Shown here piece by piece: positions 24,136-32,782 of a stretch of DNA of 64,000 nt. The translations under genes and the position numbers were made by a program. How positions within the stretch are numbered: position 1 is the first letter of the stretch; every line of letters starts with the position of its first letter. The notes below the pieces were generated by a model that saw nothing but the letters and a program-made list of their open reading frames with translations, did no database searches and had not been told where the DNA came from. The stretch is from Comamonas sp. SCN 67-35 (lineage in GTDB: Bacteria > Pseudomonadota > Gammaproteobacteria > Burkholderiales > Burkholderiaceae_C): positions 1 through 64,000 of the forward strand of contig MEFV01000004.1 in assembly GCA_001725255.1 (NCBI GenBank), given 5' to 3'.

Positions 24136-24450
24136 ATGAACGTGAAAAGCCTAATCGAACAAGCTTCGACCGTCGTGGGAAGCCAACGAAAACTAGGCGC
24201 GCTTCTCGAAATGAATCACGCGCACTTAACAGAAATGAAGCAGGGGAAGCGCCCGGCAAACTGGCGCATACGGGGGAAGCTGCGCGCCATCCTCGGCGAG
24301 TCGCCGGAGCACGCATTCATGGCCGCGATGGCCGAAGACCTCGAACAGTCGGAGAACGAGGACGAAAAAAAAGCCGCAAGCGGCTTCAAAGCTATGCTTG
24401 CGGCATTTCCAGATCAAGACTGGCGGAGACGAAGGGATTCGAACCCTTGA
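24136..24450 (+). CDS. HTH repressor-like phage regulator whose 3' end is supplied by the host tRNA
   Basis: This 104-residue protein has an N-terminal Cro/CI-type helix-turn-helix (VVGSQRKLGALLEMNHAHLT, residues 13-32) and an acidic helical region (AEDLEQSENEDEKKA). It is the divergent gene next to the operator-like repeats, so a lysogeny repressor is the likely role. The ATG has AGGGA six bases upstream. The reading frame crosses the 14-bp attachment core and ends inside tRNA-Ser. Residues 1-99 are phage-encoded and common to both forms, and the tail RDSNP exists only in the integrated state. In the excised circle the same frame would continue from 17804 to a stop at 17971, adding 55 residues instead. 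Confidence 0.8.
   Translation: MNVKSLIEQASTVVGSQRKLGALLEMNHAHLTEMKQGKRPANWRIRGKLRAILGESPEHAFMAAMAEDLEQSENEDEKKAASGFKAMLAAFPDQDWRRRRDSNP
24420..24433 (+). repeat. attR core, 14-bp direct repeat within tRNA-Ser
   Basis: CTGGCGGAGACGAA is identical to 17791-17804. In reverse complement, 13 of the 14 bases are the last bases of tRNA-Ser(GCT): two bases of the T-arm side, the 3' acceptor strand, the discriminator G and CCA. Insertion therefore restores a complete tRNA. Confidence 0.9.
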
Positions 24451-24513
24451 TGAGGCTCAACACCCCATACTCCCTTAGCAGGGGAGCACCTTCGGCCACT
24501 CGGTCACGTCTCC
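24421..24513 (-). tRNA. tRNA-Ser, anticodon GCT (prophage attachment target)
   Basis: This is a class II tRNA read on the minus strand: acceptor GGAGACG/CGTCTCC, discriminator G, encoded CCA, anticodon arm CTCCC/GGGAG around CTGCTAA (anticodon GCT for AGC/AGU), a long variable arm and a T-arm with GGTTCGAATCC. The 3' end faces the prophage and contains the att core. It looks fully functional after integration. Before insertion it would have lain directly next to the rhodanese gene and its terminator. Confidence 0.97.
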
Positions 24514-24543
24514 AGGAACTGCGCATTATGCCTGAAATTCCAA

Positions 24544-24568
24544 GCGCTCCGCCCTGTGGAAGGAGCGC
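24544..24568 (-). terminator. Terminator-like hairpin after lysC
   Basis: GCGCTCC and GGAGCGC form a 7-bp stem around an 11-base loop, just downstream of the lysC stop on the minus strand. The following bases (TTGGAATTT in the transcript) are only modestly U-rich, so ending here would be weak. Confidence 0.35.
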
Positions 24569-24574
24569 CGCGGG

Positions 24575-25834
24575 CTACTGATCCAATCCGAACGCGCGGT
24601 GCAATGCCCGCACGGCCAGTTCAACATATTTCTCGTCGATCACGACCGAGGTCTTGATTTCGCTGGTCGAAATCATCTTGATGTTGATGCCTTCCTCGCT
24701 GAGCGTGCGAAACATCGTGCTCGCCACACCGACCTGGCTGCGCATGCCGATGCCGACGATGCTGACCTTGGCGATTTTGGCGTCGGTCACCAGTTCGTCG
24801 GTGCCCAATTCGGGCAAGACCTTTTCGCGCAGCAGCGTCGCGGCGCGATCGAGGTCCCCGCGCGGCACGGTGAAGCTGAAGTCGGTCTTGCCGTCCTTGC
24901 TCAGGTTCTGGATGATCACGTCCACGTCGATCCTGGCGTCGGCCACGGCGCCAAGGATGCGGTAGGCGACGCCCGGCTGATCGGGCACGCCCAGAATAGA
25001 AATCTTGGCCTCGTCGCGCGAGAACGCGATGCCGGAGACGATCGCTTTTTCCATTTGCTCATCTTCCTCAAGGGTGATCAAGGTGCCGGACCTGGCTTCC
25101 ACGTCGATGTCGATGTCCCACGGCGTGAAACTCGAGAGCACGCGCAGCGGCACCTTGTACTTGCCCGCGAATTCCACGGAACGGATCTGCAGCACCTTGC
25201 TGCCCAGGCTTGCCATTTCCAGCATCTCTTCGAAGCTCAGCGTGTTCAGGCGCCTGGCTTCGGGCACGACGCGCGGATCGGTGGTGTAGACGCCGTCGAC
25301 ATCGGTATAGATCAGGCACTCGTGCGCCTTGATGGCCGCGGCAATGGCCACGGCCGAGGTATCGGAGCCGCCACGTCCGAGCGTGGTGATGTTGTGGCCC
25401 GCGTCGATGCCCTGAAACCCCGTGACGATGACGACCTTGCCGGCATCGAGCTCAGCCTTGATGTGCTTGTCGTCGATCGACTCGATACGGGCCTTGGTGT
25501 AGCTGCTGTCGGTGCGCACCGGCACCTGCCAACCCGCAAAGCTCACCGCCGCCAGGCCTTCCCCCTGCAACGCGATCGCCAGCAGGGCGGATGAGGCCTG
25601 CTCGCCCGTGGCAGCAAGCTGATCGAGCTCGCGGTGGTAGGCATCGCTCGCCTTGCCGGGCCAGATTTCCTTGGCAAGGCCCAGCAAACGGTTGGTTTCG
25701 CCACTCATGGCGCTGGGCACCACCACCACCTGATGGCCAGCGTGCACCCATTTGGCGACGCGACGCGCCACATTGCGTATGCGCTCGGTGGAGCCCATCG
25801 AGGTACCACCGTATTTATGAACGTACAAGGCCAT
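24575..25834 (-). CDS. lysC: Aspartate kinase
   Basis: LysC phosphorylates aspartate, the first step to lysine, methionine, threonine and diaminopimelate. The 419-residue protein begins MALYVHKYGGTSMG, where KYGGTS is the kinase lysine motif, followed by VVVPSAMSGETNRLL, TGFQGID and TLGRGGSDTSA. Two C-terminal ACT domains (from about residue 265) begin GIAFSRDEAKISILGVPDQPG and KVSIVGIGMRSQVGVASTMF and bind the feedback inhibitors. Length and layout match the single-function class of Pseudomonas and Burkholderiales. I chose the ATG at 25834; the frame is open far upstream into tilS. It lies just after tilS on the same strand. Confidence 0.96.
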   Translation of the reverse strand: MALYVHKYGGTSMGSTERIRNVARRVAKWVHAGHQVVVVPSAMSGETNRLLGLAKEIWPGKASDAYHRELDQLAATGEQASSALLAIALQGEGLAAVSFAGWQVPVRTDSSYTKARIESIDDKHIKAELDAGKVVIVTGFQGIDAGHNITTLGRGGSDTSAVAIAAAIKAHECLIYTDVDGVYTTDPRVVPEARRLNTLSFEEMLEMASLGSKVLQIRSVEFAGKYKVPLRVLSSFTPWDIDIDVEARSGTLITLEEDEQMEKAIVSGIAFSRDEAKISILGVPDQPGVAYRILGAVADARIDVDVIIQNLSKDGKTDFSFTVPRGDLDRAATLLREKVLPELGTDELVTDAKIAKVSIVGIGMRSQVGVASTMFRTLSEEGINIKMISTSEIKTSVVIDEKYVELAVRALHRAFGLDQ

Positions 25835-25889
25835 GAAAGTGTGCGTCAGTCGGCACTGATCACGCGATGTGGCAGCGCCTGCAGTGAAA

Positions 25890-26849
25890 TCAGAAAAGCT
25901 TTTGATTGTACCAATCCAGGTTCGCACCATTGCGGCGCACGAAACCCTGTCCCACCTTGATGTCGATATGGTGGCCGCGCGTGGTGCAAGCGCCGATCTG
26001 CGAGAGCAAGGCCTGCAACTGGGCGCTGCTGGGCGTCGTGCCGTGGTGCAATTGCAGCCAGTGGCGCAGCACATTGGCTTGCCGCGCCGGGCTCAGGCCC
26101 TGCAGCGCCGCGAGAGCCGGCGGAACGCCCACGGCCTGCAGATCGGCGTGGGCCAGGTCGCGCAGCAGTTCGGCCGCTTGCGCCGCATGGCGACTGGAGC
26201 GCGCAAAGGTGTCGCGGAACCCGGGGAAGACCCGCTGGAGCACGGGAAGCAGCTGCTGGCGTATGCGGTTGCGCGTGTAGCGCTCGTCCTGGTTGCTCGG
26301 GTCCTCCACCCACGAAACCCCTTGCGCGCACAGCCACGCACGCACCTCGCTGCCCGCCACCCTCAGAAGGGGGCGATGCCAGGTGATGCCGCCGCGCTGC
26401 CAGCACGCGGGCATGGCCGCCAGCCCCGCCACGCCAGAGCCGCGCGAGAGCGCCAGCAGGAGCGTTTCCACCTGATCGTCCGCATGGTGCGCCAACGCAA
26501 TGTTTTTAATAGCTGGTTGCGCTTGACCAGCAAGCGCCATGTCATGAAAAGCCTCATAACGCGCATGCCTGGCAGCGGCTTCCGGGCTCTCTCCCGATGC
26601 GTGGCGCGCGTCAACGTGCCGGACGGCGAGCGGCACCGCCAGCGCGGCGCACAACGACTCGCACCGGCGCACGAAATCGTCCGCCGCCGCCTGCAGGCCA
26701 TGGTGCACATGAAAGGCATGGACCTGCCCGGGCCAGCGGCGCGCGCAGGCCAGCAGCAAGGCGGTGGAGTCGGCGCCCCCGCTCAAGCCGATGGCAAGCG
26801 GCAAATCCGGTGTGAAGTCGGCGATCGCCGCCTCAAACGACTGTGTCAT
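25890..26849 (-). CDS. tilS: tRNA(Ile)-lysidine synthetase
   Basis: TilS modifies the wobble C of tRNA-Ile(CAU) to lysidine with ATP and lysine. The PP-loop SGGADS is at residues 23-28, followed by HVHHGLQ and LAHHADDQVETLLLALSRGSG, and VSWVEDPSNQDERYTRNRIR. The 319-residue length is shorter than E. coli (432), as in other Comamonadaceae-type enzymes. The ATG at 26849 starts the domain directly; a GTG 14 codons upstream is less likely. Residues 105-117 (around LAGQAQPAIKN) are encoded by an interspersed repeat element and appear as an extra segment relative to E. coli, just before the conserved LAHHADDQ motif. Confidence 0.92.
   Translation of the reverse strand: MTQSFEAAIADFTPDLPLAIGLSGGADSTALLLACARRWPGQVHAFHVHHGLQAAADDFVRRCESLCAALAVPLAVRHVDARHASGESPEAAARHARYEAFHDMALAGQAQPAIKNIALAHHADDQVETLLLALSRGSGVAGLAAMPACWQRGGITWHRPLLRVAGSEVRAWLCAQGVSWVEDPSNQDERYTRNRIRQQLLPVLQRVFPGFRDTFARSSRHAAQAAELLRDLAHADLQAVGVPPALAALQGLSPARQANVLRHWLQLHHGTTPSSAQLQALLSQIGACTTRGHHIDIKVGQGFVRRNGANLDWYNQKLF
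26519..26537. repeat. Interspersed repeat core inside tilS
   Basis: GCGCTTG-ACCAG-CAAGCGC is a perfect 7-bp inverted repeat. On the minus strand it reads GCGCTTGCTGGTCAAG, a 16-base exact match to 54495-54510, and it is followed by CAGCTATTAAAAAC, similar to the AGCTATTATAATT stretch at the other copy. It lies in the coding sequence of tilS without breaking the frame. Confidence 0.6.
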
Positions 26850-26940
26850 CGGGCACCTGGCACCGCGGCACCGGCGTGGGGAGCACAACACGCCATGAGG
26901 TCATGAGGCGCGATCGCGGCATACGCTCACGCGCAGCCGC

Positions 26941-27918
26941 TCAGCGGCTGTCGGCCTTGGTGTCCGAGAAGCGCCCGTAGCCACGCAGACGTTCGTAGCG
27001 GTGCTCAAGCAGTTCCTTGACCTTGAGGTCCGCCAGCTGGCGGTAGGCATCGCCGAGCGCGCGCTTGAGATAGGCGGCCATCTGCTTGGGGTCGCGATGC
27101 GCACCGCCCACGGGCTCGTTGACGATCTTGTCGATCACACCCAGGGCCTTCAGGCGATGCGCCGTCACGCCCATGGCTTCGGCCGCGTCCTGGGCCTTGT
27201 CGCTCGTCTTCCAGAGAATGGAGGCGCAGCCCTCGGGGCTGATGACCGAGTAGACCGAGTACTGCAGCATGATGAGCTGATCGGCCACCGAAATGGCCAG
27301 CGCGCCGCCCGAGCCGCCTTCGCCGATGATGGTCGTGATGATGGGCACCTCCAGGCGCGCCATCTCGTAGATGTTGCGCCCGATCGCCTCGGACTGGCCG
27401 CGCTCCTCCGCATCGATGCCGGGGAACGCGCCGGGCGTATCGACGAAGGTGAACACCGGCAGCTTGAATTTTTCCGCCGTCTTCATCAGGCGCAGCGCCT
27501 TGCGGTAACCCTCGGGGCGCGTCATGCCGAAGTTGCGCGCCGTGCGCTCCTTGGTACCGCGGCCCTTCTGGTGTCCGATCACCATGCAGGCATTGCCGTT
27601 GAAACGCGCCAGGCCACCGATGATGCTCTGGTCATCGGCGAAGTGGCGATCGCCATGCATCTCGGTGAAGTCGGTGAAAATTTCCGCGACATAGTCGAGC
27701 GTGTACGGGCGATCGGGATGGCGCGCGATCTTGGTGATCTGCCAGGGCGTGAGGCTGCTATAGATGTCCTTGGTCAGTTGCAGGCTCTTCTTGGTGAGCT
27801 GCCCGATCTCTTCGGAAATGTCGACCGCGCTCTCGCTGTCCACGTAGCGCAGTTCCTCGATTTTGGATTCAAGCTCCGCAATCGGCTGCTCGAAATCCAG
27901 GAAGGTTTTTTTTGCCAA
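26941..27918 (-). CDS. accA: Acetyl-CoA carboxylase carboxyltransferase subunit alpha
   Basis: With AccD, this subunit transfers the carboxyl group from biotin to acetyl-CoA for fatty-acid synthesis. Hallmarks are [18 protein letters not shown] at the N-terminus, [15 protein letters not shown] and the oxyanion region [12 protein letters not shown], followed by [15 protein letters not shown] place the start at a TTG (27918) because GGAG stands eight bases before it and the product then begins [12 protein letters not shown], as in related proteins. A GTG nine codons upstream lacks such a site. Length is 325 residues (E. coli 319). tilS follows 91 bases downstream on the same strand, and the glycosylase gene lies just upstream. 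Confidence 0.95.
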   Translation of the reverse strand: MAKKTFLDFEQPIAELESKIEELRYVDSESAVDISEEIGQLTKKSLQLTKDIYSSLTPWQITKIARHPDRPYTLDYVAEIFTDFTEMHGDRHFADDQSIIGGLARFNGNACMVIGHQKGRGTKERTARNFGMTRPEGYRKALRLMKTAEKFKLPVFTFVDTPGAFPGIDAEERGQSEAIGRNIYEMARLEVPIITTIIGEGGSGGALAISVADQLIMLQYSVYSVISPEGCASILWKTSDKAQDAAEAMGVTAHRLKALGVIDKIVNEPVGGAHRDPKQMAAYLKRALGDAYRQLADLKVKELLEHRYERLRGYGRFSDTKADSR

Positions 27919-27972
27919 GTTGTTCTCTCCTCGGGCGGCTGGCACAGGCCATGCCCGCCGCTTGCCGGATGT

Positions 27973-28614
27973 TCAGGCCGGCAGCGGATCCAATGACCGC
28001 CAAATATACCAACTCGCCACGCTGCACCAGGGTGCCCAGGCCTGCGCCACCTCGCGGATTTCGCTGCGGCTCACGGCTTCACCCGAAAAATAATGCTGGC
28101 TGATGCCGCGTGCCAGCCCCACGTCATCCAGCGGCAGCACATTGGGCCGGGCCAGGTGGAAGATGAGCAGCATCTCGGCCGTCCAGCGGCCGATGCCGCG
28201 TATCGCCATCAGCTCCTGCGCGATGGCCTCGTCGTCCATCGACGGCCACGCGTCCACATGCAATTGCCCGCCGTCGAAGTGCAGCGCCAGATCAACGAGG
28301 TATTCCACCTTGCGCGCCGACAGGCCTGCACCGCGCATGTCGTCCACCTTCAGGCGCAGCACGCCCTGGGGCGTGATCTCGCCCGCCAGCGCGGCAAAGC
28401 GCTCCCAGATGCGCTGCGCCGCCGCCACCGACACCTGCTGGCCGAGGATGGAGCGCGCCAGCGTGGCGAACGGATCGGGCTTGGGCCGCAGGACATCGTC
28501 CGCGCGCCGTGGAATCAGGCGGCGCAGCACCCTGTCCTTCTTCATCAGATAACTGCAGGCCTCGGACCAGTAGTCGGGTTGCTCTGCCACAGGGTCAACC
28601 ACTCTCTTATTCAT
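27973..28614 (-). CDS. DNA-3-methyladenine glycosylase II-like HhH-GPD protein
   Basis: This is a base-excision DNA repair glycosylase of the AlkA/HhH-GPD family. The 213-residue protein has the helix-hairpin-helix IRGIGRWTAEMLLIF and, 14 residues on, the catalytic Asp region VLPLDDVGLARG, preceded by SILGQQVSVAAAQRIW. It lacks the iron-sulfur cluster Cys of Nth/MutY and the long N-terminal domain of E. coli AlkA, matching the compact AlkA-like group that removes 3-methyladenine and other alkylated bases. The ATG at 28614 lies beside an interspersed repeat. cysS is upstream and accA downstream on the same strand. Confidence 0.87.
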   Translation of the reverse strand: MNKRVVDPVAEQPDYWSEACSYLMKKDRVLRRLIPRRADDVLRPKPDPFATLARSILGQQVSVAAAQRIWERFAALAGEITPQGVLRLKVDDMRGAGLSARKVEYLVDLALHFDGGQLHVDAWPSMDDEAIAQELMAIRGIGRWTAEMLLIFHLARPNVLPLDDVGLARGISQHYFSGEAVSRSEIREVAQAWAPWCSVASWYIWRSLDPLPA

Positions 28615-28622
28615 AGCGTTCA

Positions 28623-28639
28623 GCGCTTGAACGGCAAGC
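28623..28639. repeat. Interspersed repeat core between cysS and the glycosylase gene
   Basis: GCGCTTG-AACGG-CAAGC resembles the core found in tilS and at 54495, preceded by ATAGCGTTCA in place of ATAGCTGCAT. The right arm is shorter (5 bp). The element fills the 45-base gap before the glycosylase start. Confidence 0.4.
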
Positions 28640-28659
28640 CTTACAATGGAATTTAATCA

Positions 28660-30036
28660 TCAAATGACCTCCCAGGTCGTGCCTTGAGGGCCATCCTTGA
28701 GCGCGATGCCCCGCGCCAGCAGCTGCTCACGAATGCGGTCGGCTTCAGCCCAGTTCCTGGCGGCCTTGGCGGCCGCGCGCGCAGCGATCTGCTCGGAAAT
28801 CGCCACCTCATCGAGCCGACTGCCCGCCTGCAAATAGGCCAGAGGGTCTGCCTGCAGCAGACCAAGATGGCCGCCCAGGGCTTTGAGCAAGCCGGCCGCG
28901 GCGGCGCTGCGACTGCGGTTGACCTCACTCGCAAGATCGAACAGGACAGCCACGGCCTCGGGCGTGCCGAAGTCCTCGTCCATCGCCGCCTTGAACCGCG
29001 CCGCATGCGGCTCACGCCAATCCACCTCGGCGGGCGCCGGCGCAACTTCTGCCAGCGCGGTGTACAGGCGCTTGAGCGCGGCGCGCGCATCGTCCAGATG
29101 CGCATCGCTGTAGTTGAGCGGGCTGCGGTAGTGGCTGCGCACGACGAAGAAGCGCACCGTCTCGGCGTCGTAGACCTTGAGCACGTCGCGGATGGTGAAG
29201 AAGTTGCCCAGGCTCTTGGACATCTTCTCGTTGTCCACGTTGATGAAGCCGTTGTGCATCCAGACCTGCGCAAAGGGCTGGCCGGTCGCACCCTCGCTCT
29301 GCGCAATTTCATTCTCGTGGTGCGGGAAGGCCAGATCCGCGCCGCCACCATGGATGTCGAAACTCTCCCCCAGCAGCGCGCAGCCCATTGCCGAGCATTC
29401 GATATGCCAACCCGGACGCCCGGCGCCCCAGGGGCTTTGCCACTTCACCTCGTCCGGTTCCTCGGGCTTGGCGGATTTCCACAGCACGAAATCGAGCGGG
29501 TCGCGCTTGCCGTCCTGCACCGCCACGCGCTCGCCCGCGTTGAGTTCATCGAGCGACTTGCCCGAAAGCCTGCCGTAGCCCGGAAACCGGCGCACGGCGT
29601 AGTTCACATCGCCGCCTTCCGCCGCCTGGTAGGCCAGACCCTTGTTGGCCAGCGTACCGATCATCGCAAGCATCTGCGGCACGTAATCGGTGGCGCGCGG
29701 CTCATGCGTGGGGCGCTCGATGCCGAGCGCATCCGCATCCTCATGCAGGGCGGCGATCATCCGGTCGGTCAGGTCGCGGATGCTCTCGCCGTTGTCCACC
29801 GCCCGGCGAATGATCTTGTCATCGATGTCGGTGATGTTGCGCACATAAGTGACGCGGTAGCCGCTCGCGCGCAGCCAGCGCTGGACCACGTCGAAGGCGA
29901 TCATCGAGCGCGCGTGGCCAAGATGGCACAGGTCGTACACCGTCATGCCACACACGTACATGCGCACGTGACCGCTCTCGATCGGGACAAAAGGCTGCAC
30001 CGCACGCGCCAGCGTGCTGTAGATACGCAAACTCAT
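28660..30036 (-). CDS. cysS: Cysteinyl-tRNA synthetase
   Basis: CysS charges tRNA-Cys. It is a class I synthetase with the HIGH-type motif HLGHARS early in the protein and MSKSLGN as the KMSKS motif. The zinc-binding Cys in YVCGMTVYD and the Hxx[16 protein letters not shown] block that checks cysteine are all present. Length is 458 residues (E. coli 461). The ATG at 30036 begins [12 protein letters not shown]; the longer open frame upstream has no family match. It runs divergently from the TPR gene, with 131 bases between them. Confidence 0.97.
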   Translation of the reverse strand: MSLRIYSTLARAVQPFVPIESGHVRMYVCGMTVYDLCHLGHARSMIAFDVVQRWLRASGYRVTYVRNITDIDDKIIRRAVDNGESIRDLTDRMIAALHEDADALGIERPTHEPRATDYVPQMLAMIGTLANKGLAYQAAEGGDVNYAVRRFPGYGRLSGKSLDELNAGERVAVQDGKRDPLDFVLWKSAKPEEPDEVKWQSPWGAGRPGWHIECSAMGCALLGESFDIHGGGADLAFPHHENEIAQSEGATGQPFAQVWMHNGFINVDNEKMSKSLGNFFTIRDVLKVYDAETVRFFVVRSHYRSPLNYSDAHLDDARAALKRLYTALAEVAPAPAEVDWREPHAARFKAAMDEDFGTPEAVAVLFDLASEVNRSRSAAAAGLLKALGGHLGLLQADPLAYLQAGSRLDEVAISEQIAARAAAKAARNWAEADRIREQLLARGIALKDGPQGTTWEVI

Positions 30037-30167
30037 GGAACGTTCACGAGGCTCCGCCAGTGCAGCCCGCCGCCTGCGGCACGCTCGCTGCTTCGGGAAC
30101 ACCCCCTCGGATAGAATCGCCGCAGTATAAATCGCTGGTGCACCGCCGCCTTGCGCGCCGTCCTCCC

Positions 30168-30773
30168 ATGCCTGCCTCCCGCTTCTCGCTGATCCGCTTC
30201 CTGCAACTGGCCGCGGCCGCTGCGTTGCTCACTGCATCGGCGGTGCATGCGGACGGCTACGACGACATCACCGCGCTGCTCAAGGACGGCAAGGCCTCGC
30301 AGGCCCTGGTGCAGGTGGAGCAGCGCCTGGCCATCACACCCAAGGATCCGCAACTGCGCTTTCTGCGCGGTGTGGCCCAGAGCGAAGGCAAGCAGACCCA
30401 GGCGGCCATCGAGACCTTCACCGGGCTCACGCGCGATTACCCCGAGCTGCCCGAGCCCTACAACAACCTCGCCGTGCTGTACGCGCAAGGGAACCAGCTC
30501 GACAAGGCGCGCACGGCCCTCGAAATGGCCATCCGCACCAACCCCGGCTACGCCACGGCGCACGAGAACCTGGGCGATATCTACGCCAGGCTGGCCGCCC
30601 AGGCCTACGACAAGGCGCTGCAGCTCGATCCCGGGCACGGCGAGGCGATCAAGCCCAAGCTGGCCCTGATCCGCGAACTGTTCTCCGCGCGCACCGGCGC
30701 AGCCGCATCGGCAACGACCGCGGCTGCCCCGATTGCGGCGGCGCCGGCCGCGCCGGATGCCGCCACCAAGTAA
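30168..30773 (+). CDS. Exported TPR-repeat protein
   Basis: This 201-residue protein has a signal peptide ([28 protein letters not shown], cleavage after VHA) and about three TPR motifs between residues 30 and 150 ([51 protein letters not shown]). The C-terminal 40 residues are an Ala/Pro-rich tail. It is a periplasmic or surface protein-interaction scaffold. It lies between cysS and the two cyclophilin genes, and this neighbourhood is common in Burkholderiales. The exact partner is unknown. The ATG at 30168 is the one that gives a proper signal peptide. Confidence 0.82.
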   Translation: MPASRFSLIRFLQLAAAAALLTASAVHADGYDDITALLKDGKASQALVQVEQRLAITPKDPQLRFLRGVAQSEGKQTQAAIETFTGLTRDYPELPEPYNNLAVLYAQGNQLDKARTALEMAIRTNPGYATAHENLGDIYARLAAQAYDKALQLDPGHGEAIKPKLALIRELFSARTGAAASATTAAAPIAAAPAAPDAATK

Positions 30774-30836
30774 GGCGGCGTGCCGGATATCCGAAAGCGG
30801 CCCACGCACGGGTTCGGCACACTACCCCTACCGGAC

Positions 30837-30863
30837 GCGCCATGGCATGCCCTGGCGCATTTT
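30837..30863 (+). terminator. Terminator-like hairpin between the TPR gene and ppiA
   Basis: GCGCCATGG and CCCTGGCGC (one mismatch) form a 9-bp stem around CATG, followed by ATTTTC. It lies 63 bases after the TPR gene stop and 20 bases before ppiA. The U-tract is short, so this may be a partial terminator or attenuator. Confidence 0.4.
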
Positions 30864-30881
30864 CATTAAAGGAATCATTGG

Positions 30882-31463
30882 ATGATGAACCGACGCATGG
30901 CCTCATGGGCCCTTTTCACGGCCACGGCAGGCGCGCTGGCTCTGCCGCTGCACGCGGCAGAGCAGGCCACCCCCAAGGTCCAGCTCAAGACCAGCCTGGG
31001 CACCATCGTGGTGCAGCTCGATCCGGCCAAGGCCCCCAAGACGGTGGAGAACTTCCTGCAGTACGTCAAGGACAAGCACTACGACGGCACGATCTTTCAC
31101 CGCGTGATCAACGGCTTCATGATCCAGGGCGGCGGCTTCACGCCCGACATGGCGCAAAAGCCCACGCGGGCGCCCATCCCGCTCGAAGCCAAGAACGGCC
31201 TGAAGAACGATGAATACACCATCGCCATGGCCCGCACCGGCAATCCGGACTCGGCCACCGCGCAGTTCTTCATCAACGTCAAGAACAACGACGGCCTGAA
31301 CGCCCCCAGCCCCGATGGCCATGGCTACGCCGTCTTCGGCAAGGTGGTGCAGGGCCAGGACGTGGTGGACAAGATCAAGGCGGTGGCCACGGGCAACCGT
31401 GGCCCCTATCAGAACGTCCCGACCACGCCCGTCATCATCGAATCTGCCACTCTCCTCCCTTAA
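30882..31463 (+). CDS. ppiA: Periplasmic peptidyl-prolyl cis-trans isomerase, cyclophilin type
   Basis: PpiA speeds proline isomerisation during periplasmic protein folding. The 193-residue protein has a signal peptide ([27 protein letters not shown]) followed by a complete bacterial cyclophilin: [36 protein letters not shown] with the catalytic Arg, [16 protein letters not shown] and [16 protein letters not shown] codons at 30882 and 30885 are both usable, with an AAAGGAA upstream. Nine bases separate it from the cytoplasmic paralogue ppiB, and lpxH follows two bases after that, so the three likely share a transcript. Confidence 0.94.
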   Translation: MMNRRMASWALFTATAGALALPLHAAEQATPKVQLKTSLGTIVVQLDPAKAPKTVENFLQYVKDKHYDGTIFHRVINGFMIQGGGFTPDMAQKPTRAPIPLEAKNGLKNDEYTIAMARTGNPDSATAQFFINVKNNDGLNAPSPDGHGYAVFGKVVQGQDVVDKIKAVATGNRGPYQNVPTTPVIIESATLLP

Positions 31464-31472
31464 GGAAACCCC

Positions 31473-32000
31473 ATGAGCCACCCCCAAGTCCAATTGAACG
31501 TGACCCTCAATGTGGCCGACACGGCCACGCCCGGCGTGATCGTGCTGGAGCTCGACGACGAGAAGGCGCCGGCATCGACTGCCAACTTTCTCGCCTATGT
31601 GAACAAGGGCCACTATGACGGCACGGTCTTTCACCGCGTGATCAAGAACTTCATGATCCAGGGCGGCGGGTTCACCGCCGACATGCAGCAGAAACCCACC
31701 GATGCCCCGATCCAGAACGAAGCGGCCAACGGGCTGAAGAACGGCAAGTACACGATTGCCATGGCCCGCACGGGCGATCCGCACAGCGCCACGGCGCAGT
31801 TCTTCATCAACGTGGTGGACAACGACTTCCTGAACCACACGGCACCCACGGGCCAGGGCTGGGGCTACGCCGTCTTCGGCAAGGTGGTGCAGGGCCAGGA
31901 CGTGGTCGATGAAATCCGCAAGGTGCGCACCACGCGCAAGGGCTACCACGACGACGTCCCGTTCGACGCGGTGGTGATCGACAAGGCCGTCGCGCTCTGA
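31473..32000 (+). CDS. ppiB: Cytoplasmic peptidyl-prolyl cis-trans isomerase, cyclophilin type
   Basis: This is a second cyclophilin of 175 residues without a signal peptide, so it is the cytosolic enzyme. The core motifs [31 protein letters not shown] and [19 protein letters not shown] are intact, and the protein is clearly a paralogue of the preceding ppiA. AAGGAAACCCC precedes the ATG. E. coli also pairs ppiB with lpxH and cysS in one neighbourhood, as here. Confidence 0.94.
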   Translation: MSHPQVQLNVTLNVADTATPGVIVLELDDEKAPASTANFLAYVNKGHYDGTVFHRVIKNFMIQGGGFTADMQQKPTDAPIQNEAANGLKNGKYTIAMARTGDPHSATAQFFINVVDNDFLNHTAPTGQGWGYAVFGKVVQGQDVVDEIRKVRTTRKGYHDDVPFDAVVIDKAVAL

Positions 32001-32002
32001 AC

Positions 32003-32782
32003 ATGACCGACGCGCCACCGCCCATTGCCGAGCTGGTGGCACCGGACGCATGGCGCGCGGTCGATTGCATTTCGGACCTGCATCTGGACGCCGCCCACCC
32101 GGCGACGCTGCGGGCGCTGCAGAGCTATCTGGAGACCACACGGGCCGATGCCGTGGTCATCCTCGGCGATCTGTTTGAAGTCTGGGTCGGTGACGATGCG
32201 CTGCGCGAGCCCGGCAGCTTCGAGGGCCGGGTCTGCGCCCTGCTGCGCGATGCAGCCGAGCGCCGCCCGACATTTTTCATGCACGGCAATCGCGATTTCC
32301 TGGTGGCGGACGGCTTCGTCCGGGCCACCGGCATCACGCTGCTGGCGGACCCCACCGCGCTGGCGCTCGACGGCCTGCGCTGGCTGCTCAGCCACGGCGA
32401 CGCGCTGTGCCTGGAGGATCTGCCCTACCAGCAGTTTCGCCGCATGGTCCGCGCCAGCGACTGGCAGGCGCAGTGGCTCGCCCAGCCGCTGGCGGCGCGG
32501 CGCACGCAGGCGCGCGGCATCCGCAGCGAAAGCGAATCGCGCAAACGGGCCGCGGTCACCTGTGCGGATGCGGACCGCGACGCGGCGCTCGCCTGGCTCC
32601 AGGCCGCCCACGCCCAGGCGCTCGTGCATGGCCACACGCACCGCCCGGCGGACCACCTGCTGGCGCCAGACCTGGTGCGCCATGTACTGACCGATTGGGA
32701 TCTGGACGACGCAGCGCCGCGTGCCGAGGTGTTGCGCCTGTCCGCCCAGGGCGCGCAGCGGCTGGCGCCAGAGGCAGCGTAG
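32003..32782 (+). CDS. lpxH: UDP-2,3-diacylglucosamine diphosphatase
   Basis: LpxH removes UMP from UDP-2,3-diacylglucosamine to give lipid X in lipid A synthesis, at the inner face of the cytoplasmic membrane. The calcineurin-like metal motifs are in order: ISDLHLD, LGDLFEVWVGDD, HGNRDF, LLSHGD and HGHTHRP. Length is 259 residues (E. coli 240). The start is two bases after ppiB, and its stop shares one base with the GTG of the following peptidase gene, indicating coupled translation. Confidence 0.95.
   Translation: MTDAPPPIAELVAPDAWRAVDCISDLHLDAAHPATLRALQSYLETTRADAVVILGDLFEVWVGDDALREPGSFEGRVCALLRDAAERRPTFFMHGNRDFLVADGFVRATGITLLADPTALALDGLRWLLSHGDALCLEDLPYQQFRRMVRASDWQAQWLAQPLAARRTQARGIRSESESRKRAAVTCADADRDAALAWLQAAHAQALVHGHTHRPADHLLAPDLVRHVLTDWDLDDAAPRAEVLRLSAQGAQRLAPEAA

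Larger units (their letters stand above)
17791..24433. mobile_element. Integrated filamentous phage (inovirus) in tRNA-Ser(GCT)
   Basis: A 14-bp direct repeat, CTGGCGGAGACGAA, lies at 17791-17804 and 24420-24433. The right copy is the 3' end of a serine tRNA gene, so the element used that tRNA as its attachment site. The unit (6,629 bp from the start of one copy to the start of the other) has inovirus content: ssDNA-binding protein, HUH Rep, signal-peptide-bearing major coat protein, tiny membrane proteins, TspB-like pIII, pVI-like protein and Zot/pI. All structural genes read leftward with many 4-base overlaps. The only recombinase is a small serine recombinase. No secretin gene is present. 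The layout and tRNA-Ser target resemble the Ralstonia RSM phages as I remember them. Confidence 0.93.

Noticed and set aside
24599..25594. Long plus-strand reading frame opposite lysC
   Set aside because: It is the antisense shadow of a high-GC gene. Its translation is rich in His, Arg and Gly with no recognisable domain, while the minus strand is a complete aspartate kinase.
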